Positions 46,716 through 59,032 of a stretch of 64,000 nucleotides of DNA are shown in pieces; position 1 is the stretch's first letter, and each line of letters opens with the position of its first letter. The notes below the pieces were generated by a model that was given only the letters and a program-made list of their open reading frames with translations, had not been told where the DNA came from and did no database searches. The stretch comes from Capsicum annuum (lineage: Eukaryota > Streptophyta > Magnoliopsida > Solanales > Solanaceae). The stretch is taken from positions 15,642,492 through 15,706,491 of the forward strand of contig NC_061119.1 in NCBI RefSeq assembly GCF_002878395.1. Direction: 5' to 3'. Both the position numbers and the translations under genes were made by a program.

Positions 46716-48618
46716 TGAACTAGGTATGAGTTCATAGGGTCAACTATAATTTAAATTGACTCTATGCAATTGCAAGATATTGGTATTGCATTTCTCTCGA
46801 CCTGAGTTGAAATGATTCATATTAACTTATTATCAAGCTAATACCTAAATTGATTTATCTAGAACTAGGGATAAGTTTAGGGTCAACTACAAATTCAATT
46901 GAGACTTTATAATTGCGTGATATTGGTATTGCATTTCTCCCAACCTGAGTCATCAATCAATTAATCTGATTTGAACCAATTCATATTAATTTATTATCAA
47001 GATAATATCAAAATTGATTTATCTAGAACTAGGGATGAGTTTATAGGGTCAACTACAACTTCAATTAAGTCTTTATAATTGCATGATATTGGTATTGCAT
47101 TCCTCACGACTTTAGTTATCAATTGATCAATCTGAGTTGAAATGATTCATATCAACTTATTATCAATCTAACACCTAAATTAATTTAGCTAGAACTTGGG
47201 GTGAGTACATAAAATCAACTACAATTTTAATTGATTATTTGTAATTGCGTGATTTTGGCATTGTGTTTCTCCCAACCCAAGTCGTCAATCGATCAATTTG
47301 AGTTGAAATGATTCTTATTAACTTATTATCAAACTAATACCTAAATTGATTTATTTAGAACTAGGGATGAGTATGTAGGTCAACTATAATTTCATTGAGT
47401 CTTTGTAATTGCATAATATTGGTATTGCGTTCCACTCAAACTGAGTTGTTAATCGATCAATCTAAGTCAAAATGATTCATATTAATTTATTATCAAGATA
47501 ATACCTAAATTGATTTAGCTAGAACCAGGGATGAGTAAATAGGGTCAGCTATAACTTTAATTGAGTCTTTGTAATTACATGATATTGGTATTGTATTCCT
47601 CTCAACTTGACTTATCAATCGATCAATCTAAGTTGAAATGATTTATATTAACTTATTATCAAGCTAATAGATAAATTTATTTAGATAGAATTGGGGATGA
47701 GTACATAGGGTCAACTACAATTTCAATTGAGTCTTTGCAATTCATAATTTTGGTAGTGGTCCTCTCGACTTGAGTCATCAATCATCAACCTGAGTTGAAA
47801 TTATTAACTTATTATCAATCTAATATATAAATTGATTTAGCTAGAACTAGGGATGAGTACACAGGGTCAACAATAATTTTAATTGAGTCTTTGTAATTAC
47901 GTGATGTTGGTATTGTATTCCTTTCAACCCGAGTCAGTAATCGATCAACCTAAGTTGAAAAGATTCATATTAACTTATTATCAATCTAATAACTAAATTT
48001 ATTTAGGTATAACTAGGGGTGAGTACATAGGGTCAACTACAATTACAATTGATTCTTTGAAATTGCATGATGTTGGTGTTGCATTTCTTCCGACCAGAGT
48101 CATCAGTCGATCAATCTGAGTTGAAGAGATTCATATTATCTTAGTATCAAGATAATACCAAAATTTATTTAGATTAAACCAGGGATGAGTATATAGGGTC
48201 AACTATAATTTCAATTGAGTCTTTGCAATTGCATAATGTTGGTATTGCGTTCCTCCTGACTTGAGTTGAAATAGCTCATATTAACTTATTATTAAGATAA
48301 CACCTAAATTTATTCATCTAGAACTTGGGATGAGTTCATATAGTCAACTATAATTTCAATTGAGTCTCTGCAATGGGATGATGTTGGTATTGTGTTCCTC
48401 CTGACCTGAGTTGAAATGGTTACTATTAACTTATTATTAAGATAATACCTAAATTGATTTAGATAGAACTAGGAATGTGATCATAGGTTCAACTACAATT
48501 TCAATTAAGTCTTTACAATTGTATTATGTTTGCATTGTATTCCTCCTGATCTGAGTCATCAATTGATCAATCTGAGTTGAAACGATTCATATTAACTTAT
48601 TATTAAGCTAATACGTAA
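46716..48618. repeat. Tandem array of ~165-bp satellite-like monomers (about 11.5 copies)
   Basis: The anchor ATTAACTTATTATCAA recurs at about 46821, 46985, 47151, 47317, 47481, 47647, 47813, 47969, 48133, 48280, 48424 and 48591. Most steps are 164-167; one is 156 and two are about 145 because the ATCAATCGATCAATCTGAG segment is absent. Other landmarks in each unit are GAACTAGGGATGAGT, AGGGTCAACTA, TTGAGTCTTTG and GATATTGGTATTGC. Copies differ at many positions, so the array is old. No coding frame. Confidence 0.93.
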
Positions 48619-49208
48619 ATTCATCAGTGTTTCGGTTGAACTTAATACATTTATTATGATGAAACAGTTAAAAAATATCTCTTTTTAAAAAATAATTAAG
48701 ATTAATTCAGAACAAATTAACAATTTCAAAACTTCTCATTCTTTTCAAAAATATAAATCAACCCATACAAATCATCTATTTATGGGAAAAATATTTCAGC
48801 ATTTCAAATCTTGAGTTCTCGATCTTTTCTTTCTCTCCTAATAATACAGACAAAAAATACTTAATATATTGCTCAACCCTTCAAAACAGATCAATTTTCT
48901 TTCCATTTTGACCACATAGTTTTTATTTTCAACTTCATTCTTGCATGTATCCATCATTTTCTCTATCTTCGCAGGTAACAGAGTTCAAGAAGAGTTCTAT
49001 ATTTCTTCTTTATTCTAAAAATTAGGTTTTTAAATTAATAGTGAAAAAGAAGACTTTTAGTTGTATTATCTTCGAGAATAGGTTAAAAATTTTGAGTATT
49101 TAATCTAAAAATGTAGGAAGAACTCAAGAAAACCCATTTTTTGTTACAGTGTTTCATTGATTGTCGTGGTATTATAGGATGGTATTTGTGGTGTTGTTGG
49201 TGACTGTT
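48619..49208. other. Non-coding AT-rich sequence
   Basis: I see no gene, LTR or TIR. The right end (49160-49208) is GGT/GTT-rich and continues across solo LTR I into the minisatellite at 51743. Confidence 0.5.
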
Positions 49209-51737
49209 TGTAATGCTACATGGTGCTCATGACCACGAAGGACCAGAAGCTAATTCATGACTAATATCTGTACTTATACACTGCATAATATGACATAATA
49301 ATACAGAAACATGCACTCGAAGGCCATAAGGTTCAATACTGAACAAGATCTGTATGATATAATATCTGTGTGGGGTAATAGAATACCCAAAACAAAACTG
49401 AACATACTGAAGTCTGAAATATGATGTTCTAGAAAGCCTCTAACTAACTGAACTGTCTGAGTACGGAGTTGATAGGACATGTCCCCAACTAATTCAAACT
49501 AATAAACTAGTTAATGAGATAATAGAGAAATAATCACGTCCTCAAAGGATGAGGACTCACTGCTATCTCTGACTGCTGATATCTGGAATCTACTGATGCT
49601 CTGGAGCTCGTGTCTCTAAACCTATGGTATAAGACACCATAGAATAAATACGTTAGTACATTAAATGTACTGGTATATATGTGAGGTAGGATGAATTCAT
49701 ATGGTTCATAAGCATGAACAATACTGGATAACTGACTAATATGAGCATGAGAATACATGTATGCATACATAGTAGCTATACCTGAAATCGTGATAACATG
49801 AGTATGCTGATGAATAACATGCATAATGACTGAATTCTAATAACTAATAAAATGAGTGACTATATCGGACAGTCCTGAATCTGATGGAACTAGCTGAGAC
49901 CCGTATATATCTGAGTTGACTGTATCTAATAGTCCTAAATTCAAAAGATCTATATGAGTACTTTTACTGAGACTGATACTGAGAATGCGGGAGGTAGTCA
50001 TCTAACTGATATGTCCCAAATAATGCATTATAGCTAAATTGGGGTCTAATCTACGCCTTGATTGGAAGGATGTCAATACCGCGCCACTGGTAAGGACAAC
50101 ATTTGAGTGACACTAATATAACAGGTAACTCTAGTGAGAGCAATGGGAACCCTCATATAGCAGGATAAGATACCTCATTAACCCTCATATAGTATGCTAT
50201 GATGTCTCAACCTATGCTGTCTACATAGTTCTGCAACGAAAGGATTGCTTCTAAGAATCAAATCCTCATATAACAGGTGAGTTCCGATCCTTGGGTTCGC
50301 TCGGTGCTAATTTCTACTCCTATCTGAATAGACATTGAATATGATTTATTAAACTGAACATGGACTGAGTTACTAAATTCCATTGACTTATAGAAAATAC
50401 TGATATCTGACAACTGACTGAGTTCATGAGAACATGGAGATTTCCGGAGTCATAAGACTGTCTGAAGTCTAAGGATCATAGATTGATTGAGAGTATTGTG
50501 AAAACATGATATGGCTCTAGGCACGCAACTAATATTTTGGGTACAGGTACCCCCAGGACTCGATGGAAGAAAACTAACCAAGCATAACTTACTAGAACAT
50601 ATAACTAACATCATAATCCATAATACATTTATAGAAGCATTACATCAAAACATGTGATAGGCATAACTTGTACATATATGGGGATTTCATGGTATCATTC
50701 TAGTTAGGCAATTTTCCTTCATTTAGGAATTTAATCAACCATATTGTAGGCATGGTACATGTAAACATCATGTACAATAATTAAACATCATGGTTTAATT
50801 TTAGTTTCATTATTCAAGGGTTTAGTCATATATTTTCATGAATCTATCTCTATAATAATTTAACTCACATAGAATTTATCACCCAACATGGAGAAGAATT
50901 CAATTTCTCATTTATCCACATGAAAAAGAGTAGCCCAATCATGAAATTCATAAGGAAATCCATAAACTTGAATTTAGAAAAAGGGATTCACTAGTTTCAT
51001 GGATGAAAGAAGTCTATGAATGAACACTATGCATACCTTGGTTTATGATTTCATGAAGATTAACGGAGGAAATTATTGATTTTGAATCTTCTATGAAAAA
51101 CCCTAGGTTGTTCTTGAGAGGTTTTTGAGAGAAGAGAGTGTATTTTGGGTGAAAACTGGATGAATCGTGTGTTAAAGGGCTTAAATAGGGGTGGGAAATT
51201 GGCCCTTTTAACCCTGGATGCGTCTTGTAATTTCAGTAAAAATTTCTCAAATTGGACCCTGGTGCGACGTGACACTATCGCGATGTGTCACTGGAATTTG
51301 ACAATTAGGAAACTAAGGGATGCTGCGACACGGATCCATCGCATTGCCCCCTTTTTTGCGACCTGGAACTTTGGCGCGATGCAGAGGAAATAGCGCTGAG
51401 AAATTGGAAAAGGACAATTTAGAATTTAGGCCCTTGCACGATGCGCCATAATCACAAATGCCTACTAGAATTTTCCAAATGCCATTTCCTCTTGTGGCGC
51501 GACCTGCCACTGACTAATATGGAACTGTTTTACGATGGGAACTTGAAATTGTCGTAACTTCTGACTCGGTTATCAAATTTGGGAGAATCTTATATTGATG
51601 GAAAGCTTATTGAATTTCCCACATGATAAAAAGTGAAAATATTGTAAATTCCTCATGGAATAACCATCATTAAATTTAGAAGATAATACTAGACATTCTT
51701 GAGATGAAATTAGCTAGAAAAAGTACGTGGTATTACA
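49209..51737 (-). mobile_element. Solo LTR I (2529 bp, same family as G and E)
   Basis: It starts TGTAATACCACG at 51737 and ends AGCATTACA at 49209. The flanks CTGTT (49204-49208) and CTATT (51738-51742) match 4 of 5 with one transition. No internal domain is present. It contains the motif CCCTCATATAGCAGG four times (50100-50280) and the GC-rich GCGCGAT/GCGACRY repeat block at 51250-51500. It was inserted into a GGT minisatellite. Confidence 0.9.
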
Positions 51738-51742
51738 CTATT

Positions 51743-51873
51743 GTTGGTAGTGTCGGTATTGGTGGTCTTGATAGTGGTGTTGGTGGTCTTAGTGGTGGTG
51801 TTGGTGGTCTTGGTGTGGATATTGGTGACATTGGAGGTGATTTTAGTGGCCTTAGTAGTGGTATTGGTGGTAT
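51743..51873 (+). repeat. GGT-rich minisatellite
   Basis: Imperfect repeats of GGTGTTGGTGGTCTTAGT-type units (Gly-rich if read on the plus strand). It continues the GGT-rich stretch at 49160-49208 once solo LTR I is removed, and abuts the truncated LTR of E. Confidence 0.8.
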
Positions 51874-51884
51874 GGGGTATTACA

Positions 51885-51898
51885 ATATCTCCCCCTTG
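51885..51898 (-). other. Element E polypurine tract
   Basis: The minus strand reads CAAGGGGGAGATAT immediately before TGTAATACCCC, the same tract as D. Confidence 0.9.
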
Positions 51899-52279
51899 AA
51901 AACATTTGTCCTTGAATAAGACTGACTGAGAGGGGAGAAAAAACAATTGACATACATACAGAACATGAATAACTGGAACATGATCTCTTGACTGATATGA
52001 TTGACTAGCTGAACATATAATACTGAACATGTATATATGATGCATGTGTAACTGATTCATGAATGCATGACTGAGTGTTCTGAAGAACTAAGTTTCATAC
52101 AATGAGAATACATGTCTAATAGAAAATTATATAACTGAACTGATACATAAGTACATGAATGAATATGAAATGGTACTTAATACCAGGTTCATAATGGGAA
52201 CATGAGCATGAAACTGCATTCCAAGTTTGTAATGAAAAGTGAACATGAAATTGAGTAAGCTTATGGAGAACTGTTACCT

Positions 52280-53600
52280 TGAGCTTGATCTGAGTTGGTG
52301 AAGAATAGGTGAGGATGCTTGGTAAGCATGTCTTCCTATGCTTCTCAAGTAGCTCCCTCGATAGACTGATTTTGCTAAAAAACCTTAACAAGAGGGACTT
52401 CTTTGTTCCTCAATCTACAAGTCTGATAGTCTAAGATTTCAACTTGAATCTCTTTATGGGAGAGAGTGTTCTGAACATCGATGCTCTGAATAGGGACTAC
52501 ACCTGATGGGTCACCTATGCACTTTTTGAGTAAAGAGGCATAGAAGACTAGATGAATTGAGCCTAGATCTGAAGGCAATTTGAGCTCATAGGCTACCTTC
52601 CCAAAGCGACTGAAAATCTTAAACGGACCAACATATCAGGGCCTGAGTTTTCTCTTCATACCAAATCTCTTCACTCCCTACATGGGAGAGATCTTTAGAT
52701 AGACATGATCACCAATCTCAAACTCGAGATCTTTTCTACAAACATCTGCATAAGAATTCTATCAGCTCTGAGCAGCTTGGAGTCTTTCTCTAATCACCTA
52801 GACTTTCTATAAGGCATTGGATACCAAGTCAGGACCTATGACTGAGGCCTCACTTACTTTGAACCAACCAATTGGAGATCTACATCTCCTACCATAGAGA
52901 GTTTCAAATGGAGCCATCTGAATACTGGAATTATAACTGTTGTTGTATGCAAACTCAATCAAAGGTAAGTGGTCATCCCAACTTCTCTTGAAATAGATTG
53001 GACACACCCTTAGCATATCTTCTAACGTCTGAATGGTCCATTCTGATTAACCATATGTCTGAGGATAAAAGGCTGTAATAAGATGAACTTGGGTACCAAG
53101 ACCCTTTTGGAATGCTTTCCCAAAATGAGAGGTAAACTAGGTACCTCTATCTGAGATAATGGACAATGAAACACCATACAATCTGACCAACTCCTTGATG
53201 TAGAGTTTGGCGTAATCCTCAACTGAATAAGAGGTATGAACTGGAAGAAAATGAGCTGATTTGGTCATTCTGTATATAATGACCCAGACTGAATTATCTT
53301 GATAATGAGTTTGAGGCAAACCCATCATGAAGTCCATGTTCACAACTTCTCACTTCCAAGTAAGAATACTGAATTATTGCATGGACCCACTAGGCTTATG
53401 ATGATCTATCTTAACCTGCTAACATATATAGCACTTAGCCACAAAATCTGCAATGTATCTCTTTATCCCACTCCATCGATAGATTTCCCGCAAGTTGCGG
53501 TACATCTTTGTGGCCTCAGGATGAATAGGGTAGAGTGCACCATGCACTTCTACAAGAATTTGCTGCCTTAATTCATCTATACTTGGAACATAGAGAAGAC
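52280..53600 (-). pseudogene. Element E integrase and chromodomain remnant
   Basis: The zinc-binding part (about 53420-53560) keeps the first His and both Cys (AKCYIC) but the second His reads Arg. The core at 53137-53343 has Asp in MDFMMGLP and Asp in ISDRGT; the Glu is visible near 53050 just after a TAA in the QTDGQ segment. The core end is at 52807-53016 (DHLPLIEFAYNNSYNSS), and the C-terminal part with chromodomain at 52375-52578 ([20 protein letters not shown]) continues to about 52280 in another frame. Confidence 0.9.
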
Positions 53601-53742
53601 TCTAACAACATAAAACACCATCTCCCTCTTGGGAGAAAACCTCTACTTTCTGATCCTGAACTAACTCTTTCAATTTGACAAGGCTAGGATCTCTGTCTTG
53701 CTTTTCTTTCACCTCAGAAACTAAAGATTATTTTGAACTACT

Positions 53743-54330
53743 CTAAACCAATATATCACCCTCATCTGTATTGACTAAGTGACTGCCTAGTCTGGCTAGC
53801 TGATGTACTTCCTGAGCTAACTTCTTCTTACTTTCATCCACATGAGCAACACTACCCATACACAGTCTACTGAGAGTGTCGACCACTACATTGGCCTTGC
53901 TCAGATGATAGAGGACACTCATGTCATAATCTTTCAAAAGCTCTAACCACCTTTTCTGATAAAGATTGAGATATTTCTGAGAAAATACATATTGAAGACT
54001 TTTATGATAAGTGAACACATCTATATGAACACCATATAGATAATGCCTCCAAATCTTCAAGGCAAATACTATAGCTGCTAACTCAAGATCATGAGTACGA
54101 TAATTCCTCTCATGGGGCTTAAGTTGTCTGGAGATGTAGGCTATGACCTTACCATGTTGTATGAGGACAAAACCCAAACCTACTCTGGATGTATCACAAT
54201 ACACTACAAAACCATCTGAACCATCTAGAAGAGCTAGAATTGGAGATGAGGTTAGTCGAGTCTTCAACCTCAAAACTCTTCTCGCAAGGATCTGACCACT
54301 GAAACTTGACTTTCTTCTGAGACAATAGAG
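53743..54330 (-). pseudogene. Element E RNase H remnant (176-codon open stretch)
   Basis: An unusually long open frame (53743-54273). The first Asp is kept in [10 protein letters not shown] and the Glu in [10 protein letters not shown], but the third acid is lost: VFTYHKSLQ where D has VFIDHKSL. The tail includes a DALSRL-type motif as TLSRLCMGS and the linker to integrase. Confidence 0.92.
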
Positions 54331-55110
54331 ACATAGGGGATAGAATATAAGAAATTCCCTTAAAAAACTATCTGTAATAGCCAGCCAAACCTAAGAAACT
54401 CCTGATAGCTGATGGAGAAATAGGGCAACGTCAGTTTTCTACTGCTTTAGTCTTTTCTGGATCCACTATAATGCCATCACCAAAAATGATATGAAAAAGG
54501 AATGCTACTAACCTTAGCCAAAATTTGCACTTATCGAATTTGGCGAATAATGATAATCTCTGAGAGTTTAAAGTACTATTCTGAGATGGTTTGGATAATC
54601 ACGCTCACTGCGGGAATAGACTAGAATATCATCTATGAAGACTATGATGAACATGTCTAAGTATTTCTTGAACACACGATTCATCAAGTCCATAAAAGCT
54701 ACTGGGGCATTGGTAAGATCAAAGGACAACTAAGAATTTGAAATGACCATAACAAGTATGAAAAGCTATTTTTGGAATGTCATATTCTCTAACTCTAAGC
54801 TGATAATAGCCAGATCTGAGGTTTATTTTAGAGAAATAAATGGCACCTTGAAGTTGGTCAAATAAGTCATCAATTCTAGAAAGAGGATACTTGTTCTTGA
54901 TTGTAAACTTATTGAGTTAAAGGTAGTCTACACACATTCTAAGAGAGTCATCTTTCTTGCACACGACTAATACTGACGTGCCCCACGGGGAAATTTTGGG
55001 CCTAATGAATCCCTTATCTAAGAGATCATTTAATTGTTCTTTGAGTTATTTGAGTTCTGCTGGTTCCATTATGTATGGCAGAATAAATATAGGCTGAGTA
55101 TCTCGAAGAA
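54331..55110 (-). pseudogene. Element E reverse transcriptase remnant
   Basis: Fingers motifs near 54960-55080 ([13 protein letters not shown], a decayed SPWGAPV region, and [10 protein letters not shown] out of frame), [12 protein letters not shown] near 54840 and the intact active-site box FIDD at 54628-54639. The connection region (GIIVDPEKTKAV-like) is near 54450. Stops and frameshifts throughout. Confidence 0.85.
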
Positions 55111-55379
55111 GATCAATGCTGAAGTCTATTTCCCTTTCAGGACGAATTCCTGGAAGATCTTTGAGAAAGACATCAGAATATTCATTCTCTACTGCGACTG
55201 ATTCAAGAATGGGAGTCTCAAAATGGAAATCTTTAACATGAACAAGATGATAAAAACATCCTTAGATATCAATTTTGTTGCCCAAAGGTAGGAAATAAGC
55301 TGACTTCTAAAAGCGGATACACTTCCCTTCTACTCTAGGACGGGTTCATTTGGGAACTAAAACTGAACTATTTTATTTC

Positions 55380-55720
55380 TGCAGTCGACTGTGGCATAGC
55401 AGGAATAAAGACAATCCATACCGAAAATGACATCAAAATCAGTCATCTCTAATTCAACTAAGTCTGCTGAAGTGACTTTCTAAAATATCATAACTAGGTA
55501 GTTTTTGTATTCCTATCGAGCTATGATGGTTTTACCTACTGGGGTAGAGAATAAAAAGGGATCTGCTAGAATTTTAGGACTGACTCCCAGATCGACTGCT
55601 ATATAAGGAGTGAAAATAGACAAAGAAACTTTTGGATCTAGCAAAGCATAAACATGCACATAAAAGATCTATAATGTACCGGTAACCACATCTAGAGAAT
55701 TTTCCTGATTTTGTCAGGAC
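55380..55720 (-). pseudogene. Element E protease remnant
   Basis: The minus strand near 55660 reads FYVHVYALLDP followed by Lys-Val-Ser, so the Asp-Pro-Gly catalytic triad has Lys in place of Gly. Downstream are the family segments FTPYIAVDL and FSTPVGKTIIAR, then TDFDVIFGMD near 55420. Confidence 0.82.
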
Positions 55721-55839
55721 TGAAGAGCATAGAGATGCTTTAGGCGTTGTCCACTAGTAGGACTGGAGGTGGCACCCTGCTGATTTGGGCAACTAAACTG
55801 AGCTGAGGAGAGATTCTGTTAACCCTGAGGACCTGGCTG

Positions 55840-56864
55840 AGGACAGTCTCTAACTTTGTTGTCTGGCTTGCCATATTCGAAACAAATACCAATTCTAGCT
55901 CTGCAAATACTCTGATGGTTCTTATCATAATTCTAGTAAAAAGAATAGGTGCGAGCACTGCTAATACTGTCCTGGGACTTAGAGCCCAGCATTCTATCTT
56001 TGTTACCCTCTGTGAACTTAGGAACTGGAAAACTAGTTGTAGAAGGAGCTGGGACTGATGACTTAGGATGAAATTGGGAATGGTTTTCTCCTTCTAACTT
56101 AGGCTAAGCAAAGTTTAAACTACCTATCTTTGCTCTCTTATTTTGCTTCTCTCTCATATTAATCTTCTTCTCCTCTACCTGCTAAGCATGATTCATGAGC
56201 CTGGATAAAGTCATGTCACTATTGAGCTTGGCAGATCTACCCTCATTAACCACTCTATCATTCACCCCTAAAATGAACTTACTCATTCTTGCCCTACGAT
56301 CTGTAACCACATGAGGGGAATATATGGCCAATTAAGTAAACTTAAGAGAATACTCTCTCACTGTCATATTGCCCTGCCTGAGGTTGATGAATTCTAGCAC
56401 CTTAGGTTCTCTAAGTTCTAGGGCAAAGAATCTATCAAGGAACACTGATGCAAAATCCTCCCACTCAATTGACCCAACATCGTCTGCCCTCTCTGGCTTT
56501 CACTACTTGAACCAAGTGTGAGAAATATCCTGTAACTGATATTCAACTAGCTTATCACTCTCAATAGTAGTAACCCCATGATGTCTATCCTTTTCGGCAC
56601 CTGATCTAGGAATTCCTGAGGGTCCTCATTTGTCTTAGACCCCAAAAAGGATGGAGGATTTATTTGGGTGAAGTCTTGAATCCTGGCTACAACTAAATTG
56701 GCCACTGGGTTGGCTAGAATGACAACTGGTCGTTCATTCTGAGAAACAACTAGCTGAGCCCGAGTAGTGAATGCGGCCCTGAACTTCGCATGAGAAACAT
56801 GTTTGCCCAAAGGTTCTTTGGGCTGAGGGGCTAGTTGATTCCTGTTTCTTCTTTTAGGAGGCAT
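55840..56864 (-). pseudogene. Element E gag remnant with decayed zinc knuckle
   Basis: ATG at 56864 (MPPKRRNRNQLAPQPKEPLG), then HVSHAKFRAAFTT and PPSFLGSKTNEDPQEFLDQV, matching D's gag. The frame breaks near 56580. The capsid core resumes near 56300-56400 with NLRQGN and VREYSLKF-like residues. The zinc knuckle at about 55850-55890 reads C-F-E-Y-G...N-K-V-R-D-C, so the second Cys and the His of CX2CX4HX4C are replaced. A 223-base leader precedes the ATG. Confidence 0.9.
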
Positions 56865-57065
56865 GTTCTATAGAAAAAAGGGAGAAACAGATTAGACTGA
56901 GAGATTGACTAGAGACTATGCTCACTGGCACGATATGAACACTAAAAGAGGGGAAACTATTCCAAAAACATCTTATAGCCACCTGCATATAAATATGGTG
57001 CGCAACACATCCATGTACAAGACTCTACAAGATGGGGCTTTCAGACTTCCTAGGACTCTATCGAA

Positions 57066-57087
57066 CCTTAGGATCTAATAACAAGTT
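57066..57087 (-). other. Element E primer-binding site, mutated
   Basis: The minus strand reads ACTTGTTATTAGATCC in place of ACTTGGTATCAGAGCC; it sets the LTR end at 57088. Confidence 0.8.
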
Positions 57088-59032
57088 TTTAACACCCTAA
57101 TTCTTGTATCCAAAATGCTACATGATGCTTATGACCTCAAAGGACCACAAACTAACCCATGACTGATACCTGCATCTGTACACTGCATAATATGATATAA
57201 TAATATGGAAAAATGCACTAGAAGGCCATAAGGTTCAATACAGAATATGATTTAAATGATATAACATCTATGTGGGGTAATAAACACCCAAAACAAAGCT
57301 AAACATATTGAAGTCTAAAATGTGATAGTCCAGAAAGCCTCTAACTGACTGAACTGTCTGAGTAGGGAGTTGATGGGACATATCCCTAACTAACTCCAAA
57401 TAATAAACTAGTTAATGAGATAATAGAGAAATAATCATGTCCTCAAAGGATGAGGACTCACTACTAACTCTGATTGCTGGTATCTGGAATCTACTGATTC
57501 TCTGAAGCTTGTGTCTCTGAACCTATAGTATAAGACACGATAGTGCAAATGTGTCAGTACTTTGAATGTACTGGTATGCATATGAGGTAGGCTGAATACA
57601 TGGGGTTCATATGCATGAACAATACTGGCTAACTGAATAATATGAACATGAGAATACATGCATGCATAAATAGTAACTATATCTGAAATTATGATAACAT
57701 GAGTATGCTGATGACTAACTTGACTAATGAATGAATTTTGATAACTAATAACATAAGTGGTTGTATCTAACGGTCCTAAATCTAATGGAACTAGCTGAGT
57801 TCCATACTGTATTTGAGTTGACTGAATCTGACAGTCTTGAATTCTGAAGAACTCGCTGAGTTCTTTTACTGAGACTGATATTGAGACTGTGGGAGGTAGT
57901 CATCTAATCGACACACCCCAAATAGTGCATTATCGCTGAATGAGGGTCCAATCTATGCACTGAGTAGAAGGGTGTCAATACTGCACCACTCGTAAGGACA
58001 ATATGTGAGTGACTTTAATATAATAAGTAACTCTAGTGAGAGCGGTGGGAACCCTCATATAGCAGGCTAACCCACCTCATCAACCCTCATATAGCAGGAT
58101 GTGATATCTTAACCTATGCTGGCAACATAGTTCTAGAATGCAAGGATTACTTCTAAGAATCACACCCTCATATAACAGGTGAGTTCCAATCCTTGGTTTC
58201 ACTCGGTGCTAATTTTTTCTCCCATCTGAATAGACACTGAACATGATTTACTAAACTAAACATAGACTGAGTTACTAAATTCTGTTGACTGATGGAATAT
58301 TCCTGATATCTGAAAACTGACTGAGTTCAAGAGATCATGGAGATTTGCTGAGTGAAAAGACTATCTGAAGTAAAAGGATCATAGCTTGACTAAAAGTATC
58401 GTGAAAACATGACATGGCTCTAGGCACATAGCTAATATTTTAGGTACAAGTACCCCCAGGACTCAATTGAAGGAAACTGACAAAGCATAACTTACTTGAA
58501 CATATAACTAACACCATAATCCATAATTCATTTATAGAAGCATTCCATCAAAGCATGTGATAGGTAAAACTTGTACATACATGGGGATTTCATGATATCA
58601 TGCTAGTAAGGCACTTTTCCTTCATCTAGGCATTTAATCAAACATATTGTAGGCATGGTACATGCAAACATCATTATACAATAATTAAACATCATGGTTC
58701 AATTCTAATTTCATCATTCAAAGGTTTAGTCATAGGTTTGCATGAATCTATATCGATAATAATTTAACTCACATAGAATTTATCACCAACATAGAGTAGA
58801 AGTCAATTTATCATTTATACACATGAACAAGAGTATCCCAATCATGAAATTCATAAAGAAATCCATAAAGTTGAATTTATAAAAAGGGATTCTCGAGCTT
58901 TGTACATAAAAGGAGTCCATGAATGAACACTATGCATACCTTGTTTTGTGATTTTGTGAAGATTGAAAGAGGAAATTCTTGATTCTGAATCTTCTATGAA
59001 AAGCCCTAAGTTGTTTTTGAGAGTTTTTAAGA
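57088..59032 (-). repeat. Element E 5' LTR, truncated by J
   Basis: It is closely similar to solo LTR I along 49209-51130 (for example ATCTTCTATGAAAA, TTGTTTTTGAGAG at 58990-59025). The remaining ~600 bp (the LTR start) must lie beyond element J, outside the window. It ends GGGTGTTAAA at 57088 with the same CA-to-AA change as C. Confidence 0.9.

Larger units (their letters stand above)
51874..59032 (-). mobile_element. Element E: Ty3/gypsy Tekay-like element, nearly complete internal region
   Basis: On the minus strand: a 5' LTR (59032 down to 57088, its outer part beyond insertion J), primer site, gag ATG at 56864, protease, RT, RNase H, integrase, chromodomain, polypurine tract (51885-51898) and only the first 11 bases of a 3' LTR (TGTAATACCCC, 51884-51874), after which sequence turns into the minisatellite. 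With about 5.2 kb of internal region it is the best template for the domain order here. Confidence 0.9.

Noticed and set aside
46716..48618. Possible CRISPR-like or gene-cluster interpretation of the regular repeat
   Set aside because: Monomers are contiguous ~165-bp units without unique spacers, in plant DNA; no cas-like genes.
51704..51919. Gly-rich 71-codon frame resembling a glycine-rich protein
   Set aside because: It is a GGT minisatellite read through; its ends lie in LTR and polypurine-tract sequence.
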